From contig CAITIE010000153.1 in assembly GCA_903892355.1 (NCBI GenBank), positions 62,001-126,000 of the forward strand: 64,000 nucleotides of DNA. Direction: 5' to 3'. Under the pieces are notes generated by a model, which saw only the letters and a program-made list of their open reading frames with translations, did no database searches and had not been told where the DNA came from. The position numbers and the translations under genes were made by a program. Origin of the DNA: an uncultured Pirellula sp. Lineage in GTDB: Bacteria; Planctomycetota; Planctomycetia; Pirellulales; Pirellulaceae. Numbering within the stretch: the first letter of the stretch is position 1; each line of letters begins with the position of its first letter. This document shows positions 9,035-16,405 of this stretch, in pieces.

Positions 9035-11707
9035 TCAGTCGATGAAACAAAATTCATTGGTCAGCAGCAACGCCTGGGCAGCTTGCTCCCAAGGCGAAAG
9101 CGTTACCGGTTGGGTCGCGCTAAAGTGACGCTCGCTATTGGATTTGTACGAACCCTCGCCATTGGAGACCAATCGCACTTTCCATTCAAAGGTATCGCTG
9201 TTGGCATCACCTAAACTATCCGTCACGAAATCGATGGTGTCACCTGGGGCCACGACGACTTCGTCGACATTGGTTTCCGAGGATCCGTGGTGAACGGTCC
9301 ATTCGCCAACTTTCTCAACTCCTCGCACCACAATCGATGCGCGGACTCCATTTCCTGGCTCGGCAGGGTGTTTACAATTTCCGCGGATCCGAACAGTAAC
9401 CGGCGCGAAGGCCGTCCATCGCCGGACGACCGTTTGATCCAAACGATCGCCAGGATGACCACCTGTGGAGTTCAACAATGCCCAATCGAGCTCTGGATCG
9501 GGCAACTCATCCTTGGCCCCTTGCCATCTCCCACTCACAAACCGAGGCAGCAATCGGAATTGCTCGATTCGACCGGTTTCCGGGGTGTAGCTGGCTACGC
9601 CGTACGACCACTGGTTCTGCGGGCTATCGGGAAGAGATCTGTCGTTGGCTGCGATCAATGCGGCGAACCACTCGCGCTCCTGTGGATTGCACTTTCGAGC
9701 CAAAATTTCTTCGAACAAGTACTCGATCCCGGCCTCGCCTCCTCGCTCCGAAGCCCGCGCGGCGATATCGACAAGCATGCTTTGCAGCAGGTCGCTATTC
9801 ATCAAAACCAAACCTTGTTGCGGTACTGTGGTCTGAGGCCGCAGCGGCACGTGAGAATCAGGGGACGCGAAGTCAAACGACCTAAAGATCTGCGGTAAGT
9901 TTTGGCGATCGATGTAAGCATACAGCGTACGACGCTTGGGAAACGGGCGTTCGGTAATGTTGACGCTCGTGCCACCGACGGCTCGGTCGAGTTGGCCGGT
10001 CGCCGCAAGGAGAGAGTCCCGAAGCGATTCAAAATCCATCCGCTTGCGCTGCGATCTCCACAACCAACGGTTCTCCGGATCTAGCGCATACGCCTCGGGC
10101 CGATGATCGCTCTTTTGACGGTAGACTCGCGACAAGACAATCCGACGAATCAATTGCTTCGTGCTCCAGCCTTGTTTTTGAAAATCCCACGCGAGAGAAT
10201 CGAGGACCCCTTGATGAACCGGTGGTTCGCAACGTACGCCAAAATCGCTAGGCGTATCGACAAGCGGCACTCCAAAAACCCAACCCCAAATGCGGTTCAC
10301 GTACACACGCGAAGTCAACGGATTCTTCGCATCGACGATCGCTTCCGCCATCTCCAGGCGACCGCTTCCGGTCTTCATTTCCACAGAGTTTGAGGGCGTT
10401 AGGAATCCAATGAAACGCCTTGGAACTTCAGGCCCCGGATTTCCTGGGCTACCTCGAAGAAGCAACCTCGTTGGACCTTGGCTCTCTTTATCCACAAGGC
10501 GCATCGGTGACGGATCGCCACCCGGTTCTTCGCTTCCCAGCAATGCAGCATGCAGTGAATAGTAATCGGCCATGGAGACCGGATCGAACTTGTGATCATG
10601 GCATCGAGCGCACGCAGCCGTGACCCCTAACAAGCCTCGCGTGATCACATCGATCCGATCGTCCGCAATGTCGTGAACATTGTTCAGAAACCGCCGACCC
10701 AAGGTCAGCATCCCCATCGCATCCAAATGCCCCTCCGCATTCTGAGGATCCAATCGATCTCCGATCAATTGGTAACGCACAAACTGATTGTACGGGAGAT
10801 CGTTGTTGAACGATCGGATCAGCCAATCTCGATAGCGGTAGGCGTGTGGGTATTCGCGATTTTCAGCGAAGACATAACCTTTATTGTCTGCGTAGCGAGT
10901 CACATCCATCCAACGACGCGCCATCCGCTCACCGAAGTGAGGGGATTGCAACAATCCATCGACAAGCTTGGTGTACCAGTCGGGCGACGTGTCGGCCTCG
11001 ACCGATTGGATTTGCGCTAGCGTTGGTGGTATGCCGAGCATGTCATAATACAAACGGCGAACCAGCGTGCGTCGATCCGCTTCCATCGCAAGCGACAATC
11101 CCTGCGAGGCCAGCTTTGCCATGACAATGCGATCGATCGGGTCACTCTCCGTCGAAAGATCACCCGATGGGGCTGGGATACTTGGTTCCACAAGGGGTTG
11201 GTAGGCCCAATGGGTGGCAGCTAACATTTTCGGATTCGATTTCATGGCTACGTCTGGAGCATCCTCCAGTTCAGGCCGTGGATCGACGGCTCCTTCGGCG
11301 ATCCACTTCTTCAAATCGTCGATTTGCTCCTGGGTGAGCTTTCCGTCCGGTGGCATTTGGAGACTAGAGTCGTTGTACTCAACCGCTCGGATCAAAAGAC
11401 TTTGATCGGCGGTTCCAACCACCAACGCCGGACCCATCGTTCCACCGCGACGCATCAGTCCCGGTGCATCCAGTCGCAGCGTGCCACCGAGATCCGACGA
11501 CTTGGCACTGTGGCATTCGTAACACTTTTCCACGAGGATCGGTCGGATCTTCGATTCAAAAAAATCGATCTTTGGATCTTGCCCACCGCATGGATCCGAC
11601 CACCCGAAGACCATGACAACCAGCGGCAACGAGCACGCCCACAAAGGAAGTAAGGAACCGATGCGTCTTTTCGAGGTCTTCGGTTGGGAACGATTGAAAA
11701 AAATCAT
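9035..11707 (-). CDS. DUF1549/DUF1553 protein with planctomycete cytochrome c domain
   Basis: This is an 890-residue exported protein. After a signal-like segment (SLLPLWACSLPLVVMVFG) comes a planctomycete-type cytochrome c domain with CYECH, then DUF1549 (WMDVTRYADNKGY) and DUF1553 (DAKNPLTSRVYVNRIWGWVFG, then GLVLMNSDLLQSM). A second CxxCH, CARCHDHKFDP, lies in DUF1549. These motifs suggest covalent heme and an electron-transfer or redox role outside the cytoplasmic membrane, though function is unproven. The frame extends to 11830; the ATG at 11707 was chosen because it directly precedes the signal segment. Upstream lies an 18-bp repeat. Confidence 0.9.
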   Translation of the reverse strand: MIFFNRSQPKTSKRRIGSLLPLWACSLPLVVMVFGWSDPCGGQDPKIDFFESKIRPILVEKCYECHSAKSSDLGGTLRLDAPGLMRRGGTMGPALVVGTADQSLLIRAVEYNDSSLQMPPDGKLTQEQIDDLKKWIAEGAVDPRPELEDAPDVAMKSNPKMLAATHWAYQPLVEPSIPAPSGDLSTESDPIDRIVMAKLASQGLSLAMEADRRTLVRRLYYDMLGIPPTLAQIQSVEADTSPDWYTKLVDGLLQSPHFGERMARRWMDVTRYADNKGYVFAENREYPHAYRYRDWLIRSFNNDLPYNQFVRYQLIGDRLDPQNAEGHLDAMGMLTLGRRFLNNVHDIADDRIDVITRGLLGVTAACARCHDHKFDPVSMADYYSLHAALLGSEEPGGDPSPMRLVDKESQGPTRLLLRGSPGNPGPEVPRRFIGFLTPSNSVEMKTGSGRLEMAEAIVDAKNPLTSRVYVNRIWGWVFGVPLVDTPSDFGVRCEPPVHQGVLDSLAWDFQKQGWSTKQLIRRIVLSRVYRQKSDHRPEAYALDPENRWLWRSQRKRMDFESLRDSLLAATGQLDRAVGGTSVNITERPFPKRRTLYAYIDRQNLPQIFRSFDFASPDSHVPLRPQTTVPQQGLVLMNSDLLQSMLVDIAARASERGGEAGIEYLFEEILARKCNPQEREWFAALIAANDRSLPDSPQNQWSYGVASYTPETGRIEQFRLLPRFVSGRWQGAKDELPDPELDWALLNSTGGHPGDRLDQTVVRRWTAFAPVTVRIRGNCKHPAEPGNGVRASIVVRGVEKVGEWTVHHGSSETNVDEVVVAPGDTIDFVTDSLGDANSDTFEWKVRLVSNGEGSYKSNSERHFSATQPVTLSPWEQAAQALLLTNEFCFID

Positions 11708-12104
11708 CCAGGAAACGATTCGGTTTAAAAGGTAATGGTTAGCCAACAAATCGCGGCCGTGGTTCCGGCAAGGGAGACCGCAGCTTTGTTGGTGAGTGGG
11801 GAAGGTAGCCATTAACAGGTAGGTAGCCATTCATTGGAAGGTAGGTACCGCACTCGGAGCCAGCCGGCAAGTTGGAAGGCATTGGCCTAACGGCATCGAT
11901 CGACTTGAATGTTAGGAAAAACCGAGGCGTCATGGAAAGTCCATGTACGGAAACGCAACACGCTAAACCTTTCAAGCCATCTCGCTAGCTCCTTTAGTAT
12001 ATTCTACCAGCGGGAAGAATCGGCAACGAAATCCAAGGGTAACCGATGGAGAGAGCCGTTCCAGAGAGTCGGGTCATACGATAAACTAGCTTGCCGATGA
12101 AGAG
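11708..12104. other. Leader of the cytochrome operon and tRNA upstream region
   Basis: No gene is supported. It contains the 18-bp repeat at 11804-11849 and the space for the promoters of the minus-strand operon and of tRNA-Leu. A minus-strand frame here encodes the repeat as MNGYLP units but has no other protein-like character. Confidence 0.45.
11804..11849 (-). repeat. Imperfect 18-bp tandem repeat in the leader of a DUF1553 operon
   Basis: GGTAGCCATT occurs at 11804-11813 and 11822-11831 (18-bp period), and a related GGTAGGTACC at 11840-11849. It lies about 100 nt upstream of the chosen start of the cytochrome-like gene. Confidence 0.8.
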
Positions 12105-12191
12105 GTCGCTGTGGCGAAATGGCAGACGCATTGGACTTAAAATCCAAGGACCGGTGATACGGTCGTGTGGGTTCGACCCCCACCAGCGACA
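12105..12191 (+). tRNA. tRNA-Leu (anticodon UAA)
   Basis: The acceptor stem is GTCGCTG (12105-12111) with CAGCGAC (12184-12190) and discriminator A at 12191. The anticodon stem TTGGA/TCCAA encloses the loop CTTAAAA, giving anticodon TAA at 12138-12140. A long variable arm and GTTCGACCC in the T arm make it a class II tRNA, as expected for leucine. CCA is not encoded. Confidence 0.95.
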
Positions 12192-12270
12192 CTTCTTTTC
12201 GTAAAAAACGGTGAAAATTGGCCGAGACGCCGCACACGCAGGATCGTATAGTTCCTTGAAGAGGTGTGTG

Positions 12271-12804
12271 ATGTTCCGAGCCCTGATTGCCCTATCGATG
12301 AGCGTAGCCCTGCTATGGGGCCCTAATTCGTGCTGCTGCACTGCCAGCCACGTCGCATCGCTTTTTGGCAAGTGGTTTGGAACTGTCTCTAGTGGCGAAC
12401 AGTCTGCCGATCCAGGCGTGGCTCCCCGAAAATCGTGTTGCTCGGCGAGCTCCTGTCATGCAACTCAAGACAGGCCTGCGGACCAAAACGACAGCCGGGA
12501 CACGATCCAACAACGTTCGAATCAACAACGTTCGAAGGGGACATCGGTCTCGAAACCGTTTTGCTGTTCAGTGGACACCCAAACTCCCTGCGGTTGCTTC
12601 CACGCCATCGTTCTCTCCAATGAAAGAACCTCTCCTACAGGCCCATCGAAAGCCGATTTCGATGATTTGGTAGTTTGGCTGCTACCTTCAACACCACATT
12701 CGGCGAACGCCTTGAACGATGCTTCGCTTCGAAATCGGTCCAGAGGCTCAGGCGTTCTCGCCTCTCTACCACTCCGCACGCAATTGCAGCGATGGAATTG
12801 TTGA
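12271..12804 (+). CDS. Small cysteine-rich exported protein, unknown
   Basis: The 177-residue product has an N-terminal hydrophobic signal-like segment (MFRALIALSMSVALLW) followed directly by a cysteine triplet (NSCCCTAS). Further cysteines come in clusters: SCCSASSC, FCCS, TPCGCF and a C-terminal Cys. The start ATG at 12271 has GAGG about 6 nt upstream. I recognise no family. Cysteine pairs and the neighbouring 20-cysteine exported protein suggest metal binding or disulfide-rich structure. A 15-bp duplication (QQRSN/QQRSK) lies in its middle. Confidence 0.6.
   Translation: MFRALIALSMSVALLWGPNSCCCTASHVASLFGKWFGTVSSGEQSADPGVAPRKSCCSASSCHATQDRPADQNDSRDTIQQRSNQQRSKGTSVSKPFCCSVDTQTPCGCFHAIVLSNERTSPTGPSKADFDDLVVWLLPSTPHSANALNDASLRNRSRGSGVLASLPLRTQLQRWNC
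12508..12537 (+). repeat. 15-bp tandem duplication in a cysteine-rich gene
   Basis: CAACAACGTTCGAAT (12508-12522) is followed directly by CAACAACGTTCGAAG (12523-12537), one mismatch. It is in frame, giving QQRSN-QQRSK. Confidence 0.92.
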
Positions 12805-13021
12805 TCTAGCGGTGTATCGATCCCGTCGCGTGCGGGTGCCTTGTTGCCAGTCTCTTACAGTTTTTCCGTTGGGAGCAGCGATACTCTCGCAGCCATTCAC
12901 CCTAAGATGATTTTGGAAGGCGTTCCTCGGTTTCATGAAACCGATCCCCCACCTTCCGAAACAACCCGATCTATAGATTTCTACTGAACTAAAACATCTC
13001 GATTCAAAAAGGTTAAACACT

Positions 13022-13345
13022 ATGAAAACGACTTACTTCACCGCGGGTGCTTTTGCATTGTTGCTCGCCTTGGTTGCCACCATCGCGGGTGCAAACGCAT
13101 TCCGGGATTCCAAGAACGCCACCGCAGCAACCAAAGACTCCTCGTGCGTTTGCAAAGGTTGCTGTCCTGATGGTTCTTGCTGCTGCGAAACTGGATCTTG
13201 CAGTTGCGATGCATGCGCATGCGAATGCTGCGTAGGCCAATCATGCTGCAAGAAGGCAGATGCCCCGACCACCAGTTGCTGCGATAGCGCATCGAAGGAT
13301 GCCGCCTCGTGCGAAAAGGGTGCTTGCTGCTCCGAAGGTAAATAA
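13022..13345 (+). CDS. Exported metallothionein-like cysteine-rich protein
   Basis: The 107-residue product has a clear signal peptide (MKTTYFTAGAFALLLALVAT, cleavage probably after AGANA) and then 20 cysteines in about 68 residues. They are arranged as CxC, CC and CCC groups: CVCKGCC, CCC, CSCDACACECC, SCC, SCC and ACC. Such spacing is that of metal-thiolate cluster proteins, but standard bacterial metallothioneins are cytoplasmic and this one should be exported. AAGG lies about 9 nt before the ATG. An intrinsic terminator follows at 13374-13415, so it is probably a short, strongly expressed unit. No named family is recognised. Confidence 0.75.
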   Translation: MKTTYFTAGAFALLLALVATIAGANAFRDSKNATAATKDSSCVCKGCCPDGSCCCETGSCSCDACACECCVGQSCCKKADAPTTSCCDSASKDAASCEKGACCSEGK

Positions 13346-13373
13346 CCTTCGCTTTGATTCCCTAAAAGACTTA

Positions 13374-13415
13374 GACCTAGCTCTCGGTCCCTGTGAACGA
13401 GGGCTAGGTCTTTTT
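13374..13415 (+). terminator. Intrinsic terminator
   Basis: A 13-bp stem (GACCTAGCTCTCG at 13374-13386 with CGAGGGCTAGGTC at 13398-13410, including G-T pairs) is followed by TTTTT. It ends the cysteine-rich gene and could also serve the convergent PEP-CTERM gene. Confidence 0.88.
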
Positions 13416-13460
13416 ATTGCCTTCACCATCGACGAATTATGCTGTTCGCTGAGCATCCAT

Positions 13461-14369
13461 TTACGCCGATGCTTCTTCGACCCTCAACGTGGACTTTTTC
13501 TTGAACCTCTTTCGCAGTACACCAAACGCCGCGACCGACGCGAGCAATGCAATCGTACCTGGCTCAGGGACCGAACTGAACTGCAATCCATCCATCGCAA
13601 AGTACGCAGGGGTGTTGATGTATACAAAACCACCGAAAGTCGATGTATCGCTGGAGTGCAACGAAAACTTCAATGAGTCAACAGTTCCCAGAGACGTCAG
13701 TCCCACATTGGTCCAATCGCTTACGATATAGTCCTGCGAGTTGTCAGCAGATCGAAAATCCGCCAGAAAGAAGTCTACTGTCCCAGTAACCGTTCCACCG
13801 CGATAACCGTGAATGCTCAGTTTGAAAAAGTCGGCGTCATTTCCTGAATCGCCGCCGAATTTTTTCGCCCATGAGTCCCCATTCTTCATCGAATAGTACG
13901 CGTAACTTGTGTTGCTGATATCGAACGACTTGACATTCGCTTGTGCACCAAAAGTGATGACCACTTCGCCTTCTACGCCGTTTATTGATCCGTTGGAAAA
14001 AATCGCATACTGGCTCGATCCGTTGCTACCTAACCCGGGCCGTGCGGCGAATTGGTTTTCGTAACCACCCGTGGTGCTGTTGTTCACTTTCGAGTACGCA
14101 GAGCCCCCCCAATACGGCCCCCAAGTAAGATCATTCTCGTAGTAATTCGAAAAATGAACGCCCCTACTTGTCCAACCGTCGCTGTTAAAATCTCCGTTTC
14201 CTTTATCCCCCTTGTAGTACAGGCCTCCTGAACCCACCGAGTAAATATTCAACTCTTCAAAGTCCACGATGTCCGCGTGAGCGGTTCCGCTGATGGGTGT
14301 TAGGGTCATCCAAAGGCAGCCCGCGATTAGGGTTGCAGCAATCAAGGTGCGTAAAATCATGGTTCGCAT
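13461..14369 (-). CDS. PEP-CTERM protein, DUF4465-like, behind a B12 riboswitch
   Basis: This 302-residue exported protein has an N-terminal signal (MILRTLIAATLIAGCLWMTL) and a C-terminal PEP-CTERM sorting tag: VPEPGTIALLASVAAFGVLR followed by the basic RKRFKKK. The body, with NYYENDLTWGPYWGGSAYSK, GGYENQFAA and the C-terminal half with TDWTNVGL-like sequence, resembles DUF4465 beta-sandwich proteins. A cobalamin riboswitch sits about 185 nt upstream on the same strand with no other gene between, so expression is probably repressed by B12. That points to a role in B12 or corrinoid capture, or in a B12-independent replacement pathway. ATGs at 14369 and 14360 are both possible. Confidence 0.82.
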   Translation of the reverse strand: MRTMILRTLIAATLIAGCLWMTLTPISGTAHADIVDFEELNIYSVGSGGLYYKGDKGNGDFNSDGWTSRGVHFSNYYENDLTWGPYWGGSAYSKVNNSTTGGYENQFAARPGLGSNGSSQYAIFSNGSINGVEGEVVITFGAQANVKSFDISNTSYAYYSMKNGDSWAKKFGGDSGNDADFFKLSIHGYRGGTVTGTVDFFLADFRSADNSQDYIVSDWTNVGLTSLGTVDSLKFSLHSSDTSTFGGFVYINTPAYFAMDGLQFSSVPEPGTIALLASVAAFGVLRKRFKKKSTLRVEEASA

Positions 14370-14554
14370 AGGTGTGGGACTCCGCGTGCAATGACTCGAC
14401 GCGCATGCATCGCTCCCCGGGAATGCTTCGTGCAGGGGGTGAAACGCGGCCCGGAGTGCTGGTCGCGATTCAAGTCGTATTGGGGCACTTGATGTACAAG
14501 AAGTGCTGGCTCACAGCAGTCGCCTCAATCCCAGAAAGCGAAACACTGCCATTT

Positions 14555-14790
14555 CGCGAGGTAGGTCTTCTGACTTGCTGTCGCACTCACCCCGTTCGCC
14601 TTCTCGGTTCGTTTGCTGAACCAATGGCACTTCGTTAGAAGCAGGATGAGCTGGCAGGTCATTCCTTCGCATATTGGAAAGAATCCTGCGGACAACTCAC
14701 AGCGGCCGGACCGTCCCGGGTTTTCACCGGTGTTCCCTGTTGCCCGAAAAGCACTTGTTTTGCTTTCGGTCACCTCACGCAGTTGCCCAG
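14555..14790 (-). promoter_or_regulatory. Cobalamin (B12) riboswitch
   Basis: Reading the minus strand, the core elements appear in order: GCGTGAGGTGACCG, CAGGGAACACCGGTGAAAA, CCGGGACGGTCC, then GCCGCTGTGAG, a GCCATTGG segment and the B12-box-like AAGTCAGAAGACCTACC near 14560-14576. These are the conserved segments of the AdoCbl riboswitch. Limits are approximate. The only gene downstream on this strand is the PEP-CTERM protein. Confidence 0.93.
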
Positions 14791-14876
14791 GATACGCAAT
14801 ATCGATTCGAAGTCAACCAGATTGCGTGGCGTTCAAAAAATCTTTATTCACCGATAAAAATCGAAGACCTAACGAA

Positions 14877-16403
14877 TTACGAAAGTAGTTCGCTGAGTAC
14901 ATGGCCATGAACGTCGGTCAACCGTCGCTCGATCCCGTTGTGGTAGAACGATAACTGCTCATGATTGAGCCCCAGCAAATGCAGGATCGTCGCATGCAAA
15001 TCGTAGATCGTGGCCACATTCTCGATCGCCTTATAGCCAAACGGATCGGTAGCCCCATACGAGTACCCTCGCTTGACCCCAGCCCCTGCCAGCCAGACGG
15101 TAAAACCAGACGGATTATGATCCCGGCCACTGGCGCCCTTTTGGAATGTTGGCATCCGCCCAAACTCGGTCACAAACGCGACCAGCGTATCGTCGAGCAA
15201 CCCGCGGCGTTTAAGATCGGTGACCAAACCAGCCACAGGTTGGTCTAGGATTGGACCGTGGATGGCATACTGCTGCTCGATCACCTTGTGACCATCCCAA
15301 TTACCAACCCCTTCCCCCATGGCATACGACCCATTGAAGAGTTGCACAAATCGAACGTCCCGTTCGAGCAAGCGTCGGGCGAGAATGCAGTTCTTCGCAA
15401 ACCGAGCCTTGTTGGTATTCGTCGTATCATCCGCCCCGTAGAGTGCCAACGTCTCGTCGGTCTCATCGGAAAGGTCGTTGAGCGATGCAGCAGCCAATTG
15501 CATCTTGGCGGCGAGTTCATAACTTGCGATCCTCGCCGCGAGAGCTTCATCCTGCGGATTGCGATCGATTTGAAACTGATTCAACCGCCGCAGGAACTCG
15601 CGGGTCGCAATATCCTTTTCTCGAGGGATCTCCACCGGAGGTACCAGATTCGGGATGGGCCGGTCCGAATTGAACGGAGTTCCTTGAAAGGCAGCAGGCA
15701 AAAAACCGCTGGACCATTGTCTCGCGCCGATTTGTGGAATCCCACGCGGATCAGGGATCGCAACGAAGGCTGGCAGATCCTGACACTCTGAACCGAGCGC
15801 ATAGCTGACCCAAGCCCCAATGCTTGGAAACCCATCGAGCGTGAAGCCGGTCGCCATTTGATTCTCTGCCGGCCCATGCGTATTGGACTTAGCCGTCATC
15901 GAATGGATGAAACAAATATCGTCGGCGAGTTCACCGATGCGAGGCAAGAGGTCGCTGGTCATCTTGCCCGACTCACCCCGAGGCCGGAATTTCCACCTGG
16001 GCTCAATGAGGTTCCCTTGTTCCCCTTGGAAGGTGATCAACCCGGAGCTATCGGGCATCGGTTTGTCATGATTTTTTACCAGCTCGGGTTTGTAGTCGAA
16101 GGTATCGACATGGGAGATCGCTCCCGAAACAAAGATCAGCAAAATCCTCTTGGCTTTGGGTGCGAAGTGCGGTGATCTTGGTGCGTAGGGTGTGGATGGG
16201 TCGATCTCCGGACGGATCGGTGGGCCATTGGCTCGCGCTCGCTGCAGCAGCGACTGGTCACCGAGCATCGATGCAAGCGCAATCGATCCTAATCCCGTCG
16301 CTCCACAACCCAAGAACAATCTTCGGTCCAAAAACAACGAGCCGGTCGGGGAGAGCGATTTATTCCGCTGGAATTGGTTACGCATGCGTTCGCTGAATCC
16401 CAT
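14877..16403 (-). CDS. DUF1501 family exported protein
   Basis: The 508-residue DUF1501 protein has DRRLFLGCGATGLG as a twin-arginine-type export signal. Family landmarks are HFAPKAKRILLIFVSGAISHVDTFDYKP, FVTEFGRMP and GRDHNPSGFTVWLAGAG. The start ATG at 16403 lies 2 bp beyond the stop of the upstream DUF1553 gene (16406-16408), so the two are very probably translationally linked. The frame is open to 16499 but the extra residues overlap the upstream gene. Confidence 0.92.
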   Translation of the reverse strand: MGFSERMRNQFQRNKSLSPTGSLFLDRRLFLGCGATGLGSIALASMLGDQSLLQRARANGPPIRPEIDPSTPYAPRSPHFAPKAKRILLIFVSGAISHVDTFDYKPELVKNHDKPMPDSSGLITFQGEQGNLIEPRWKFRPRGESGKMTSDLLPRIGELADDICFIHSMTAKSNTHGPAENQMATGFTLDGFPSIGAWVSYALGSECQDLPAFVAIPDPRGIPQIGARQWSSGFLPAAFQGTPFNSDRPIPNLVPPVEIPREKDIATREFLRRLNQFQIDRNPQDEALAARIASYELAAKMQLAAASLNDLSDETDETLALYGADDTTNTNKARFAKNCILARRLLERDVRFVQLFNGSYAMGEGVGNWDGHKVIEQQYAIHGPILDQPVAGLVTDLKRRGLLDDTLVAFVTEFGRMPTFQKGASGRDHNPSGFTVWLAGAGVKRGYSYGATDPFGYKAIENVATIYDLHATILHLLGLNHEQLSFYHNGIERRLTDVHGHVLSELLS

Positions 16404-16405
16404 TC

